Positions 15,607 through 22,700 are shown, numbered from the stretch's first letter. The stretch: 22,928 bases of DNA from Syntrophomonas sp. UBA4922 (GCA_002398825.1 DHBS01000014.1:31168-54095); one strand, 5' to 3'. Notes: generated by a model not told the origin, from the sequence alone. Numbers and translations are program-made.

Positions 15607-15825
15607 TCAACGTGCGGCATGTTTATCGCTATTCGGATCACCGTATTTTATCATAATCAACTGAATATAATACGATCTTAATATCCCCAGGTTTCTCAGT
15701 TTGATCTTAAGCGAAGCTTTCTCTTCCTCATCGCTTGACTTTCCTATCTGCTCCTGTAATTGTTCTATCTGATCGAGAATTCTGAGCAATGACTTTTCCA
15801 GGCGGGTTTGGTTGCTGGTCTGCAT
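15607..15825 (-). CDS. Short coiled-coil protein of unknown function
   Basis: The 72-residue product starts MQTSNQTRLEKSLLRILDQI and is mostly charged helix with heptad-like Leu/Ile spacing to about residue 50, then a YYIQLIMIKYG segment. I do not recognise a family. The ATG at 15825 follows GAAGGGTGAT. It converges on the membrane protein gene, from which it is separated by 25 bases. Confidence 0.65.
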   Translation of the reverse strand: MQTSNQTRLEKSLLRILDQIEQLQEQIGKSSDEEEKASLKIKLRNLGILRSYYIQLIMIKYGDPNSDKHAAR

Positions 15826-16011
15826 ATATCACCCTTCTTTTAGTATTCTATTAATTGCAATATATACCTTGCAGACACTATTCTGTGCTAGTCTCACTAA
15901 TACCAAAATTTATTAAGTAGATGGCAGAAGAGCGTGAAGCGCTGACATTAGCGGATCGTCAATATGTTGGCGGGTGCTCGCAAGCTAACAGTTGATGATG
16001 CTGGTTCCTGT

Positions 16012-16048
16012 TGAAAAGTAAAAATCCCTGAAATAATATCAGGGATTT
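16012..16048 (-). terminator. Rho-independent terminator of the lipoprotein gene
   Basis: AAATCCCTGA and TCAGGGATTT form a perfect 10-bp stem with a 7-base loop. Read on the minus strand it is followed by TTTTTACTTTTC. It lies 75 bases past the lipoprotein stop at 16123. The rest of 15826-16122 shows no gene. Confidence 0.8.
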
Positions 16049-16122
16049 ATTGTTCTATGTGATTATGTTATGGTGATCCGTTCCCTCGCTGGCGCCAAGG
16101 GGCAGATCACCCTGATAAAATG

Positions 16123-16620
16123 CTATTGCGGTATTTTCGCGACCGTGATGCTGAGGGTTTGGTCTGTGGTATAAATGAGCGAAACGCCAATACCTTCGCC
16201 GTTCTCCGCACCATAGGTCACATTTCCTTCCGACTTCATATCATAGCTTTGCTCGGTAAAGGTCTGCTTGATTTCACCCAGATAATCTGTAAAGTCCTCC
16301 TTAGATGCCTCTTCCAGGGCGATAATCAGCGAATCATTCATTTCCATAACTGTAACGACTTTCCCGCCTTTGAATTTGGGAATGCTTTTTGCCAAGTCGG
16401 AGGTTGGCCATTCAGTTTGACCGAAAGTCACCTGTTCTCCGTCTTCGCCCTTGATGACCACCTTGTCTCCGTCGATGTCAACATCGCCCCCTCCGGCTTC
16501 CTTGATAATTTTTTCCGCCAAGGCCTCTCCGGCCTTTTCCTCCATTTTTTCTTTTGCGCCGCACCCGGCCAAGGATAAGATCAGCATAAAGGCCAAAAGA
16601 CCGACTATAATCTTCTTCAT
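16123..16620 (-). CDS. Lipoprotein, DUF6591-like
   Basis: The 165-residue protein has a lipoprotein signal peptide with lipobox LAGC (C20). An Ala/Glu/Lys-rich helix follows (EKMEEKAGEALAEKIIKE), then a short acidic strand segment VDIDGDKVVIKGEDG, and a globular domain with TEWPTSDLAKSIPKF. This layout resembles DUF6591 lipoproteins of Firmicutes. The function is unknown; lipid attachment at the outer face of the membrane is expected. The ATG at 16620 follows GAGGAGAG. A good terminator lies downstream. Confidence 0.85.
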   Translation of the reverse strand: MKKIIVGLLAFMLILSLAGCGAKEKMEEKAGEALAEKIIKEAGGGDVDIDGDKVVIKGEDGEQVTFGQTEWPTSDLAKSIPKFKGGKVVTVMEMNDSLIIALEEASKEDFTDYLGEIKQTFTEQSYDMKSEGNVTYGAENGEGIGVSLIYTTDQTLSITVAKIPQ

Positions 16621-16664
16621 ATCATCTCTCCTCTCAGTTTAAACGCAGCTATTTTGCAGCTGCC

Positions 16665-16788
16665 CTATTTTTGAAATTCAATGGATACCTGTTTTTCCTC
16701 ACCTGTATAAGCGCAGACCATCATGCTGCTGTCCTTGAAAGCGGAAAATTCCATGTGGTCGCTAAAGCCAAGATAAGAATTTCTTCAT
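16665..16788 (-). pseudogene. Probable remnant of a small exported protein
   Basis: On the minus strand a good start (GGAGA, 6 bases, ATG at 16788) opens a frame reading MKKFLSWL that stops after eight codons. One base off, an open frame continues with YLGFSDHMEFSAFKDSS and ends EKQVSIEFQK at 16665. A single-base change would join them into a ~40-residue product, so this looks like a frameshifted or internally deleted gene. No ribosome site supports the internal ATG at 16754. It may instead be chance. Confidence 0.3.
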
Positions 16789-16846
16789 ATCGGTTCTCCA
16801 AAGTTCTTATGATCAGAATACGATTTCGCAGTTATAAAACCATGCC

Positions 16847-17212
16847 TTATTTCAAGATGGTAAACTTGCCGATGAGGGGCAACTGCTTTGCTTTCCCCCC
16901 AAATCCATTGATGAGTCCCATAATACCCAATATTAAAACACCGGCTCCGAAAATTGGCATCAGCATCCAGCCAATCACGGGAATGATACCCAGTATTACG
17001 TTGCCTGCTATTCCTGTAATCAAGAGCAGCAGCGCTTGATTGGCATGAAATTTGCCATACCTGGATTCGGGACAGGCGATCAGCGGCAGGAAGAACAGAA
17101 AATAGGAAAGTCCCGCCATAGTCTTATTCTTTTCGATATCTTCCATGGTATAGATGTCTTTCTGTATGGATTCCAATCCCTGGTTTTCAAGATTATTATT
17201 TTGCTCTGTCAT
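16847..17212 (-). CDS. Three-helix membrane protein, DUF4870/Tic20-like
   Basis: The 121-residue protein has an acidic, soluble N-terminus (1-30) and three membrane helices at about 33-47, 59-80 and 82-103. The sequence AGLSYFLFFLPLI followed by RYGKFHANQALLLL is the typical pattern of the DUF4870/Tic20-like family of small membrane proteins, which has no established role in bacteria. The ATG at 17212 has GGAGG 8 bases upstream; the in-frame ATG at 17227 lies before that site. It appears to be transcribed alone. Confidence 0.85.
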   Translation of the reverse strand: MTEQNNNLENQGLESIQKDIYTMEDIEKNKTMAGLSYFLFFLPLIACPESRYGKFHANQALLLLITGIAGNVILGIIPVIGWMLMPIFGAGVLILGIMGLINGFGGKAKQLPLIGKFTILK

Positions 17213-17283
17213 GTCAATTTCCTCCAAAGTTTTTATATTTGTTTGGATTCGGTGGGCTTACGGTGATATATCTTCATATCCCG

Positions 17284-17388
17284 TTATATCTTGCTATCGC
17301 AACTGCCACAGAATTTGAGCCTGCGGCATGAAGCCGGAGAGCCCTTGATCAGGCCGCCAAATCCGCCGGACAACTCACTCATAGTCAT
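17284..17388 (-). CDS. 34-residue protein with Gly-rich start and CxxC
   Basis: The frame starts inside the 3' end of the zinc-ribbon gene (overlap 17375-17388) and encodes MTMSELSGGFGGLIKG followed by a short tail with KFCGSCDSKI, a single zinc-knuckle half. GAGGAAAGGATGG precedes the ATG at 17388; a second ATG at 17382 is also possible. The overlap suggests translational coupling. It may be a genuine microprotein or the fused ends of a larger zinc-ribbon protein after deletion of its middle. I cannot tell which. Confidence 0.5.
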   Translation of the reverse strand: MTMSELSGGFGGLIKGSPASCRRLKFCGSCDSKI

Positions 17389-17749
17389 CCATCCTTTCCT
17401 CACATGTTTCGAAGTGCGGTGCACCGCACACCTTGCAAAACTGTTCGCTCTTGGACGCAGGGGCGCCACACTGGGTGCAGATACGGGGCATACAAGCAAT
17501 ACACATCATGCGATTCTCATTGAAATGCTCGTCGCACACCCACCCGTGGCAGCATTCGCAGCGGTTGAAATGCAGCCGCGCATCCTGCTCCCCCAAATGC
17601 AGGGCCTCCTTCGGAGTATCGCAGCCAAGCAGCGGAGTGGTATATCCACCGCCGCAGAGTTCGCAGAAAAAGGTCAGGCGAAACCCGGCCCCTTCCCGCA
17701 CCGTTCGGTATTTTGCCGTAAATATTGGAACCGGCCGATCCGCCACCAT
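17375..17749 (-). CDS. Multi-zinc-ribbon protein of unknown function
   Basis: The 124-residue protein has five Cys pairs or clusters: C29xxC32, C64/C66/C67 with C72 and H75, C83xxC86, C91xxC94 and C105xxC108, consistent with several bound zinc ions. No membrane helix or signal is seen. The final CTQCG...CKVCG pair is a classic zinc ribbon. Such proteins often serve as adaptors, but the partner is unknown. The ATG at 17749 has GAGGG 8 bases upstream. It lies between a probable frameshifted small gene and a 34-residue gene, all on the minus strand and divergent from the solute-binding/LuxR operon. Confidence 0.75.
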   Translation of the reverse strand: MVADRPVPIFTAKYRTVREGAGFRLTFFCELCGGGYTTPLLGCDTPKEALHLGEQDARLHFNRCECCHGWVCDEHFNENRMMCIACMPRICTQCGAPASKSEQFCKVCGAPHFETCEERMDDYE

Positions 17750-17782
17750 GATCTTGACCCTCGCTTTCCTTATCCCGTACCT

Positions 17783-17888
17783 TCACACTTTCCTAACCGG
17801 CAATAAAGGCAGTTTTTGCATACTAAAATGATCCAGCCTGCGGATGGCCTCTATTATTTCCTCCAAATTGTCTGTGATCTTTTTGCAT
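17783..17888 (-). pseudogene. Small helical-protein gene with frameshift right after the start
   Basis: On the minus strand GAGGGGG stands 4 bases before the ATG at 17888. Read directly, the frame gives a non-descript 21-residue peptide. If one A of the AAAAA tract (17884-17880) is removed, the frame becomes MQKITDNLEEIIEAIRRLDH and continues to the TGA at 17783, a well-formed amphipathic helix of 34 residues. The same frame can also be opened by a GTG at 17893, which sits too close to the ribosome site. A real mutation, slippage or sequencing error are all possible. Confidence 0.4.
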
Positions 17889-17980
17889 CGCACCCCCTCT
17901 TTCTCACCGGCAGGAAATGCTTGGCTGAGTTAGATTTGTTTGGTAATATACAGGCAACGGTCCCATTGATTTTCCGTGTT

Positions 17981-18008
17981 ATCATACTGAAAATGCCACC
18001 TGCTGTAA
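17981..18008 (-). promoter_or_regulatory. Candidate promoter of the zinc-ribbon cluster
   Basis: On the minus strand TTACAG (18008-18003) and TATGAT (17986-17981) are 16 bases apart. The -35 abuts the near-palindrome AATCATCCCCGGGGTGATT, so binding there would also affect this promoter. Confidence 0.4.
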
Positions 18009-18016
18009 TCATCCCC

Positions 18017-18060
18017 GGGGTGATTGTCAAGTCAAAATAGGGGTGATTATTGGGGTGATT
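18017..18060 (+). promoter_or_regulatory. Three GGGGTGATT repeats, probable operator
   Basis: Exact copies of GGGGTGATT are at 18017-18025, 18040-18048 and 18052-18060, with start-to-start distances of 23 and 12 bases, close to two and one helical turns. An imperfect inverted copy (AATCATCCCC) abuts the first. They lie between the divergent zinc-ribbon cluster and the solute-binding operon, immediately upstream of a TATAAT. The binding protein is unknown; the LuxR-type or XRE proteins of the operon are candidates. Confidence 0.55.
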
Positions 18061-18063
18061 TTT

Positions 18064-18069
18064 TATAAT
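18064..18069 (+). promoter_or_regulatory. -10 element of the solute-binding/LuxR operon
   Basis: A perfect TATAAT stands 110 bases before the start at 18180. The position of the -35 is occupied by a GGGGTGATT repeat rather than a TTGACA-like hexamer, as expected of an activator-dependent promoter. Confidence 0.5.
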
Positions 18070-18179
18070 CCTCCGAATAGCCTGTCTAAGTTACCTGGGA
18101 AATGCTTGTCTGGCACCGGGAACAGGTGATGAAAGGAAGATTTCTAAAACGAGCCTTGCGGAAGGGAATAGGTGTTCTT

Positions 18180-19574
18180 ATGAAAAAGAAATATATTATT
18201 TGGACAGTGCTGCTGCTGTCCGTCCTACTGTCTGGCTGTGGGCAGACAAAGGGGCTGAATCCGAAAAGCCCGGTAACCATCACACTATGGCACAATTTTG
18301 GCGGACAGATGCAGGCCACTATGGATGAACAGATCGGGGAGTTTAACGCCACGATTGGTAAGGAAAAAGGCGTGATCGTAAGCGTCACGTCTATTTCCAG
18401 TTCGGCTGCCCTCCAAGAGAAGCTGACCATGATTGCCAGGGGCGATCCCGGTGCTCCGGAAATGCCCGACATCACCACCTGTTATCCGGCCACGGCCATG
18501 CTGCTTGCGGACAAAGGGCTTCTTGCGCCGATGGATGGGTACTTTACCGACGCAGAGCTTATGGATTATCTGCCCCGGTTCCTGGAGGAGGGCAGGCTGC
18601 CCGACGGAAAACTCTATGTGTTTCCCTTTGCCAAATCCACCGAGGTGCTTTTCCTGAACCAAACGCTTTTTGAGCGCTTTTCATCTGCCACCGGGGTCAC
18701 TGCGGACAGCCTTGCCACCTTCGAGGGGATTGCTGATGCAGCGACACAGTACTACCGCTGGACCGACCAGCAAACACCGGACATATCAAACGATGGAAAA
18801 GCCTTTTATACTGCGGATTCCTTTTTCAATCTCGCTCAGGTGGGGATGGAACAGATGGGAACCTCCCTCTTTGATGGAGAGAAGCTTCGGCTGAACACAC
18901 CGGAATTCGAGCAGATCTGGAACACGATCTTGGAACCGGCAGTGCGTGGCGGCTACGCCATATATGACGGCTATTCCTCCGATCTTTCCAAGACAGGCGA
19001 TATTCTTTGTTCAACGGGCTCGACAGCGGGTGTCCTCTTTTACGGTGAGGAGATCACCTATCCCAATAACACTAAGGAAGCGGTTGAATACGCTATCCTG
19101 CCGTACCCAACCTTTGAGGGAGGCAAAAGAATCGCCATCCAGAGAGGTGGTGGCCTGGCAGTGGCAAAATCCACCCCCGAAAAGGAAAAAGCGGCCACTC
19201 TATTCCTCAAGTGGTTTACCGCCCCGGAGCAAAACATGCGCTTTGTGGCTTCCACCGGGTACCTTCCAGTGACCGGGCGGGCTTTTACCGACCACATGGA
19301 GCGGGAGATCTCTGAAAACAGCAACCCGAATATTCAAAGGCTGCTGCGCACCGCTATTACAGTTCATGAAGAATACGATTTTTACATCCCCCCGGTATTT
19401 GATGGATTCAACACCATCAGCGCGAGCTTTGAAGCCAGTTTCCTTGCCATAACGGAGCAAAGGCGGGAGCAGTATATGGAAAGTCTGAAAACAATGGAGC
19501 CCGACGGCGCCTTTGAGAGGGCGGCAAACGGCGCTCTGAAGGAATTTATTGCGAGACAGACGGAGGGCAGGTAA
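18180..19574 (+). CDS. Extracellular solute-binding lipoprotein, family 1 (MalE/UgpB-like)
   Basis: The 464-residue protein starts MKKKYIIWTVLLLSVLLSGC with lipobox LSGC (C20) and carries the family 1 solute-binding fold: ITLWHNFGG after the signal, FPFAKSTEVLFLNQTLF in the middle, and late motifs RGGGLAVAKSTPEKEKAA and FLKWFTAPEQNMRF. Such proteins bind sugars, oligosaccharides or glycerol phosphodiesters at the cell surface for ABC importers. No permease or ATPase gene accompanies it. The start at 18180 fits the signal peptide; in-frame starts at 18102 and 18129 place a basic leader before it. The stop overlaps the next start (TAATG), coupling it to the membrane LuxR-type protein, so a sensing rather than transport role is likely. 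Confidence 0.88.
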   Translation: MKKKYIIWTVLLLSVLLSGCGQTKGLNPKSPVTITLWHNFGGQMQATMDEQIGEFNATIGKEKGVIVSVTSISSSAALQEKLTMIARGDPGAPEMPDITTCYPATAMLLADKGLLAPMDGYFTDAELMDYLPRFLEEGRLPDGKLYVFPFAKSTEVLFLNQTLFERFSSATGVTADSLATFEGIADAATQYYRWTDQQTPDISNDGKAFYTADSFFNLAQVGMEQMGTSLFDGEKLRLNTPEFEQIWNTILEPAVRGGYAIYDGYSSDLSKTGDILCSTGSTAGVLFYGEEITYPNNTKEAVEYAILPYPTFEGGKRIAIQRGGGLAVAKSTPEKEKAATLFLKWFTAPEQNMRFVASTGYLPVTGRAFTDHMEREISENSNPNIQRLLRTAITVHEEYDFYIPPVFDGFNTISASFEASFLAITEQRREQYMESLKTMEPDGAFERAANGALKEFIARQTEGR

Positions 19575-21208
19575 TGCCAAAGCAGAGACTAATGGAGATT
19601 GTGGGACTTTATCGCGAGGCCATACGCCGCGGCGGCCAAAACGGCCTGCCCATGCGTCTGCGGCTGTTTCTTTTTCTGATTCTGTTCCTCAACACCATTA
19701 TGCTGGGTGTTCTTCTCATCCTGTTTTCCGTCGGCGTTTTCAAAGCCGGCCTGCTTGAGCACAGACCGGTTCTTGAAAGGGAATTGATGCACTATACGGC
19801 GGATATCTATAAATCCTTCGGCAACCTTTCGGTACAGACGGTGGATCTGGCCAAAGAGCTCTCGGCGGGACTGGAGCGCAATCTGAAAGAACACGGCGGA
19901 TCGGCTGCTTCGTTGCAGGAAAATCCCGATCTGCTGGAGCATCTGCTGGAGGAGGAACTGGACAGGCTCACCGGCGCCCTGGAAAGATCCCGAGGAAGCG
20001 GCGTTTTCTTGCTACTGGATGCGACTGTCAATCCCGAGCTGCCAGGTGCGAAGGATTCCCGCGCCTGCCTTTACCTGAAAAATATGGAGCCGAATATTAT
20101 CAATGGCATGGCGGCAAATCTGCGCCTGAGCTTTGGCCCCATGACCATTGCAAGAAACAATGGCATCCATATTCTTCCGCAGTGGCAGATGGAGTTTGAT
20201 TTGAGCGAGATGCCCTGCTTTACTGAGCTGATGGCTGCCGCAAGAGAACAAAAGCTCCCTTTTTCCCGCCTTTACCGCTGGAGCGAAGGGACAAGCTTGC
20301 CGGGCAACAGCGAACGGATTATGCTTTGTATCGTGCCGCTGATCGCATCGGACGGCACGGTATTTGGCGTGTGCGGGTTTGAGGTGAGCGAGATGCTCTT
20401 TAAGCTCTCCCACACCCCGGGATCAGAGAGCTATGACCATTTGTTCTGTCTGCTCTCGCCCCTGGAAGAAAATACACTGCGGCTGTCTGGCGCACTCTTT
20501 GCCGGAAACTTTGCTGCCGGCCCCAACGCGCCGGAACACACGAAAATGGAGATATCCTCCGGTGGCGGCGAATTTTACCGCTACCAGCAGCCGGAAAAGG
20601 AGAGCTATGCCGGCCTGCACCAGACAGTATCCCTGTATCCGGCTGATTCCGCATACGCGGATGAGCAGTGGGTGGTGGCGCTGATGATGCCCTATCAAGG
20701 GCTTAACACGCTGATTTCAGCCAAGAGCCGCAACCTGATCTTAGGGCTTCTGATACTGATGCTTGTCAACATTGGCCTGGCGTCGTTTATCAGCCACAAG
20801 TATGTCCACCCGGTGGCGGCGGCTTTGGAGCATCTGAAAGAACCCAACCTAACCGCCAAAACCAAAATTCCGGAAATCGATGATCTGATCGAGTTTCTCG
20901 CGGCCCATGATGCATTACCTGTGTCCGGAGAAAAAAAGGAGCTCCCGGCACGGGAGCCTTCCGCTCTGTACCTGGAGTTCGTAAGGAATATCCGAACGCT
21001 TTCGGCCGCTGAGAAATCGGTTTTTGATCTGTACGTGCAGGGGCACAAGGCCAAGGAAATTGCAGAGATTCTTTGCCTTTCCATCAATACAATTAAAACA
21101 CATAACCGGCGCATCTATATGAAGCTAAACGTTACCTCCCGCAAGGAGCTGATGGTGTATATTCAGATGATGGAGGAGGTAGGCTGCGCAAATGCGGGAA
21201 ACAAGTGA
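19574..21208 (+). CDS. Membrane-spanning sensor with C-terminal LuxR-type HTH
   Basis: The 544-residue protein has a membrane helix at about 31-56, a ~330-residue extracytoplasmic region (57-386) and a second helix at 387-406. A cytoplasmic segment ends in a LuxR/GerE helix-turn-helix at about 475-535 (LSAAEKSVFDLYVQG, KAKEIAEILCLSINTIKTH, RRIYMKLNV). In the outer region the strand DGTVFGVCGFEVSEM is typical of the end of a Cache/PAS-like sensor fold, preceded by a long helical part. No kinase or receiver domain is present, so sensing and DNA binding reside in one polypeptide. The ATG overlaps the stop of the solute-binding gene and follows GGAGGG; the XRE gene overlaps its end. The ligand is unknown, and its partner is probably the solute-binding lipoprotein. 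Confidence 0.85.
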   Translation: MPKQRLMEIVGLYREAIRRGGQNGLPMRLRLFLFLILFLNTIMLGVLLILFSVGVFKAGLLEHRPVLERELMHYTADIYKSFGNLSVQTVDLAKELSAGLERNLKEHGGSAASLQENPDLLEHLLEEELDRLTGALERSRGSGVFLLLDATVNPELPGAKDSRACLYLKNMEPNIINGMAANLRLSFGPMTIARNNGIHILPQWQMEFDLSEMPCFTELMAAAREQKLPFSRLYRWSEGTSLPGNSERIMLCIVPLIASDGTVFGVCGFEVSEMLFKLSHTPGSESYDHLFCLLSPLEENTLRLSGALFAGNFAAGPNAPEHTKMEISSGGGEFYRYQQPEKESYAGLHQTVSLYPADSAYADEQWVVALMMPYQGLNTLISAKSRNLILGLLILMLVNIGLASFISHKYVHPVAAALEHLKEPNLTAKTKIPEIDDLIEFLAAHDALPVSGEKKELPAREPSALYLEFVRNIRTLSAAEKSVFDLYVQGHKAKEIAEILCLSINTIKTHNRRIYMKLNVTSRKELMVYIQMMEEVGCANAGNK

Positions 21209-21554
21209 ACCGAGAGAACTGGAAACCTTAGCGTCACGCATCCAATGGATCATTGGAGAACAGCAGATTAAGCAGGTGGACTTCGCCAGAGCACTTGGAA
21301 TCAGCGCAAATTATGTCTATCTGCTGACCAGCGGCAGGAAAACCTTAATATCCGGGCCGTTGGCACGACTGATTGAAAGCACCTACGGGTACTCCGCCGA
21401 GTGGATACTGACCGGCAAAAGGCCAGAAAACAATGGAATCGCGCATAGCGATTTGCAAAACGACACCATTCAGAAAGTGAAGCAGATGGATAACGGGGAG
21501 CTGAGGGCAGTGGCGGCCTTTATTCGCTCTTTGCAGAACATGGATAGGGAATGA
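21192..21554 (+). CDS. XRE family transcriptional regulator
   Basis: The 120-residue protein has an N-terminal Cro/CI-type helix-turn-helix at about 12-70 (QVDFARALGISANYVYLLTSGRK within it), followed by GYSAEWILTGK, a common continuation in Clostridial XRE proteins, and a short helical tail (60-120). No effector domain is visible. The ATG overlaps the LuxR-type gene by 17 bases, with GGAGGAGGT 11 bases upstream, so it belongs to the same operon. It may repress the operon through the repeats at 18017-18060, or act elsewhere. Confidence 0.9.
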   Translation: MRETSEPRELETLASRIQWIIGEQQIKQVDFARALGISANYVYLLTSGRKTLISGPLARLIESTYGYSAEWILTGKRPENNGIAHSDLQNDTIQKVKQMDNGELRAVAAFIRSLQNMDRE

Positions 21555-21667
21555 GCCAAAGGCAGACTGATATCATAGCGCCCTTTTCCTTTCCTGCCGG
21601 AACTACGCCGTTAGGATCAGATGGTAGGAGTCGTTTCTGCTGTCGGATATGAGAATATGAGAAGCGG

Positions 21668-21717
21668 CGCCCTTTCCAGTAGGGAGGTATACTCATGTAC
21701 CATTACAGAAAAGGGCG
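21668..21717 (+). promoter_or_regulatory. Hairpin with ribosome site and start codon in its loop
   Basis: CGCCCTTT (21668-21675) pairs with AAAGGGCG (21710-21717), and beyond a mismatch a further GTA/TAC extends the stem. The loop contains GGGAGGT (21682-21688) and ATG (21695). In RNA this could control translation of the small frame at 21695. The surrounding 21555-21880 shows no other gene. Confidence 0.35.
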
Positions 21718-21826
21718 GGAAGGCGTTAGGACATATAAAACCATTTTGAGCGCTGCAAGTCCTCATTTCCGTATCAATCATCGTAAAAGTCCCTCATGTG
21801 TGAGTTTGAATATAGGATTTCTCTAA
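21695..21826 (+). CDS. Possible 43-residue protein
   Basis: The frame starts MYHYRKGREGVRTYK and is basic, without recognised motifs or membrane segments. It is supported only by a strong GGGAGGT site 6 bases before the ATG; the composition of the second half (INHRKSPSCVSLNIGFL) is not convincing. It could be chance in a decayed region. Confidence 0.3.
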   Translation: MYHYRKGREGVRTYKTILSAASPHFRINHRKSPSCVSLNIGFL

Positions 21827-21882
21827 ACATTGAAAAGATATCCTCAAACCGAATATCTGTCTTGGCGGGGCAAAAACCGTAT

Positions 21883-21945
21883 AAAAAAAGCCCGAAAAAA
21901 GTTAACGTTCTGCGGTTTTTCCGCAGAACATCTTTTTGAGGGCTT
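21883..21945 (-). terminator. Strong terminator downstream of tRNA-Leu
   Basis: On the minus strand AAGCCC pairs with GGGCTT around an inner perfect 9-bp hairpin (GTTCTGCGG with CCGCAGAAC, 5-base loop), and the outer arm is followed by seven T. It begins 6 bases after the tRNA 3' end. Confidence 0.85.
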
Positions 21946-21950
21946 AATTA

Positions 21951-22036
21951 TGGTGCGGCAGAGAGGACTCGAACCTCCACCACCTTGCGGGACTAGAACC
22001 TGAATCTAGCGCGTCTGCCAATTCCGCCACTGCCGC
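21951..22036 (-). tRNA. tRNA-Leu (anticodon CAG)
   Basis: The 86-base gene starts GCGGCAGTGGCGGAATTGG and ends CTGCCGC-A-CCA with CCA encoded. The anticodon stem CTAGA/TCTAG encloses loop TTCAGGT with anticodon CAG. A long variable arm and the TTCGAGT T-loop fit a class II leucine tRNA. A strong terminator follows directly. Confidence 0.95.
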
Positions 22037-22093
22037 TTAATGCTGATTTATTGCCTCAGCAAGACAAATTATATTACATGCCTTCCTCCCTTG

Positions 22094-22300
22094 TCAAGCC
22101 GGTTTTTGTACATGATGATTTCTAGCTTCCCCTACAGATGGCTTCTTAGCTTCACCTTCAATTGCAGTGATTAATACTGCAAAAACCTGTCGCAACTTTT
22201 TTTCACCGCTATGAATATACTTCCACATTATAGCTGCGCTGCCTTCAATATGCCCCGTTGCTTGGGTCACATATCTGGCTTGATGATAACGGTCCAGCAC
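22094..22300 (-). CDS. 68-residue protein of unknown function
   Basis: The product begins MLDRYHQARYVTQATGHIEG and contains MWKYIHSGEKKLRQVFAVLITAIEG, a probable amphipathic helix; no family is recognised. The ATG at 22300 has AAAGGAG 6 bases upstream. It follows a decayed gene (22333-22504) on the same strand, so it might be part of an eroded locus. It lies just upstream of tRNA-Leu. Confidence 0.5.
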   Translation of the reverse strand: MLDRYHQARYVTQATGHIEGSAAIMWKYIHSGEKKLRQVFAVLITAIEGEAKKPSVGEARNHHVQKPA

Positions 22301-22332
22301 ATAAACACTCCTTTAATCCTGCCCGGAACATT

Positions 22333-22504
22333 TTATATCCAAGGTTCTCCATCATAGGTTTTTTCAATTGCATCGATTTCATATGATATGTTCGTCAATC
22401 TAGTCTGCTATTTCCAGTCCAAGATCATCCTTGCCGCTATAACCCATTAAACTCCACCTTCTGGTGTCGACATAAACCCCTCTAAAATCCCGACGATCCC
22501 CCAT
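22333..22504 (-). pseudogene. Frameshifted remnant of a small gene
   Basis: On the minus strand a frame from 22504 reads MGDRRDFRGVYVDTRRWSLM, then GYSGKDDLGLEIAD, and stops at 22400. Skipping one T there restores a frame that continues RLTNISYEIDAIEKTYDGEP to a stop at 22333. The two halves read as one protein of ~57 residues, which suggests an inactivating single-base insertion. Alternatively, a separate frame at 22533-22447 (MEITGIIRHKWGIVGILEGF...) ends in a TAATG overlap with the ATG at 22447, which would indicate two tiny coupled genes. The family is unknown. Confidence 0.35.
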
Positions 22505-22700
22505 TTATGACGAATAATACCGGTTATCTCCATTATTTACCACCATAAATCGGCAGGGTTCTCCTATATTTTGTAGAAATTTGTCATTGATTACTCTATT
22601 ACCAAAAAAATTTTATTTATGAAAGGTTTGATTATTTATGTAGAATTTTGTCTTTAATTATTTTTTTGCTAAAACGACCTTATTAAGGAAGGAGAATATT

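Noticed and set aside
18017..18060. CRISPR-like repeats
   Set aside because: The three repeats are only 9 bases long with 3-14 base gaps, and no cas genes are present. Operator sites explain them better.
21951..22036. Integration site duplication at tRNA-Leu
   Set aside because: I found no second copy of the tRNA 3' end in the window and no integrase gene, so an attachment site is not claimed.
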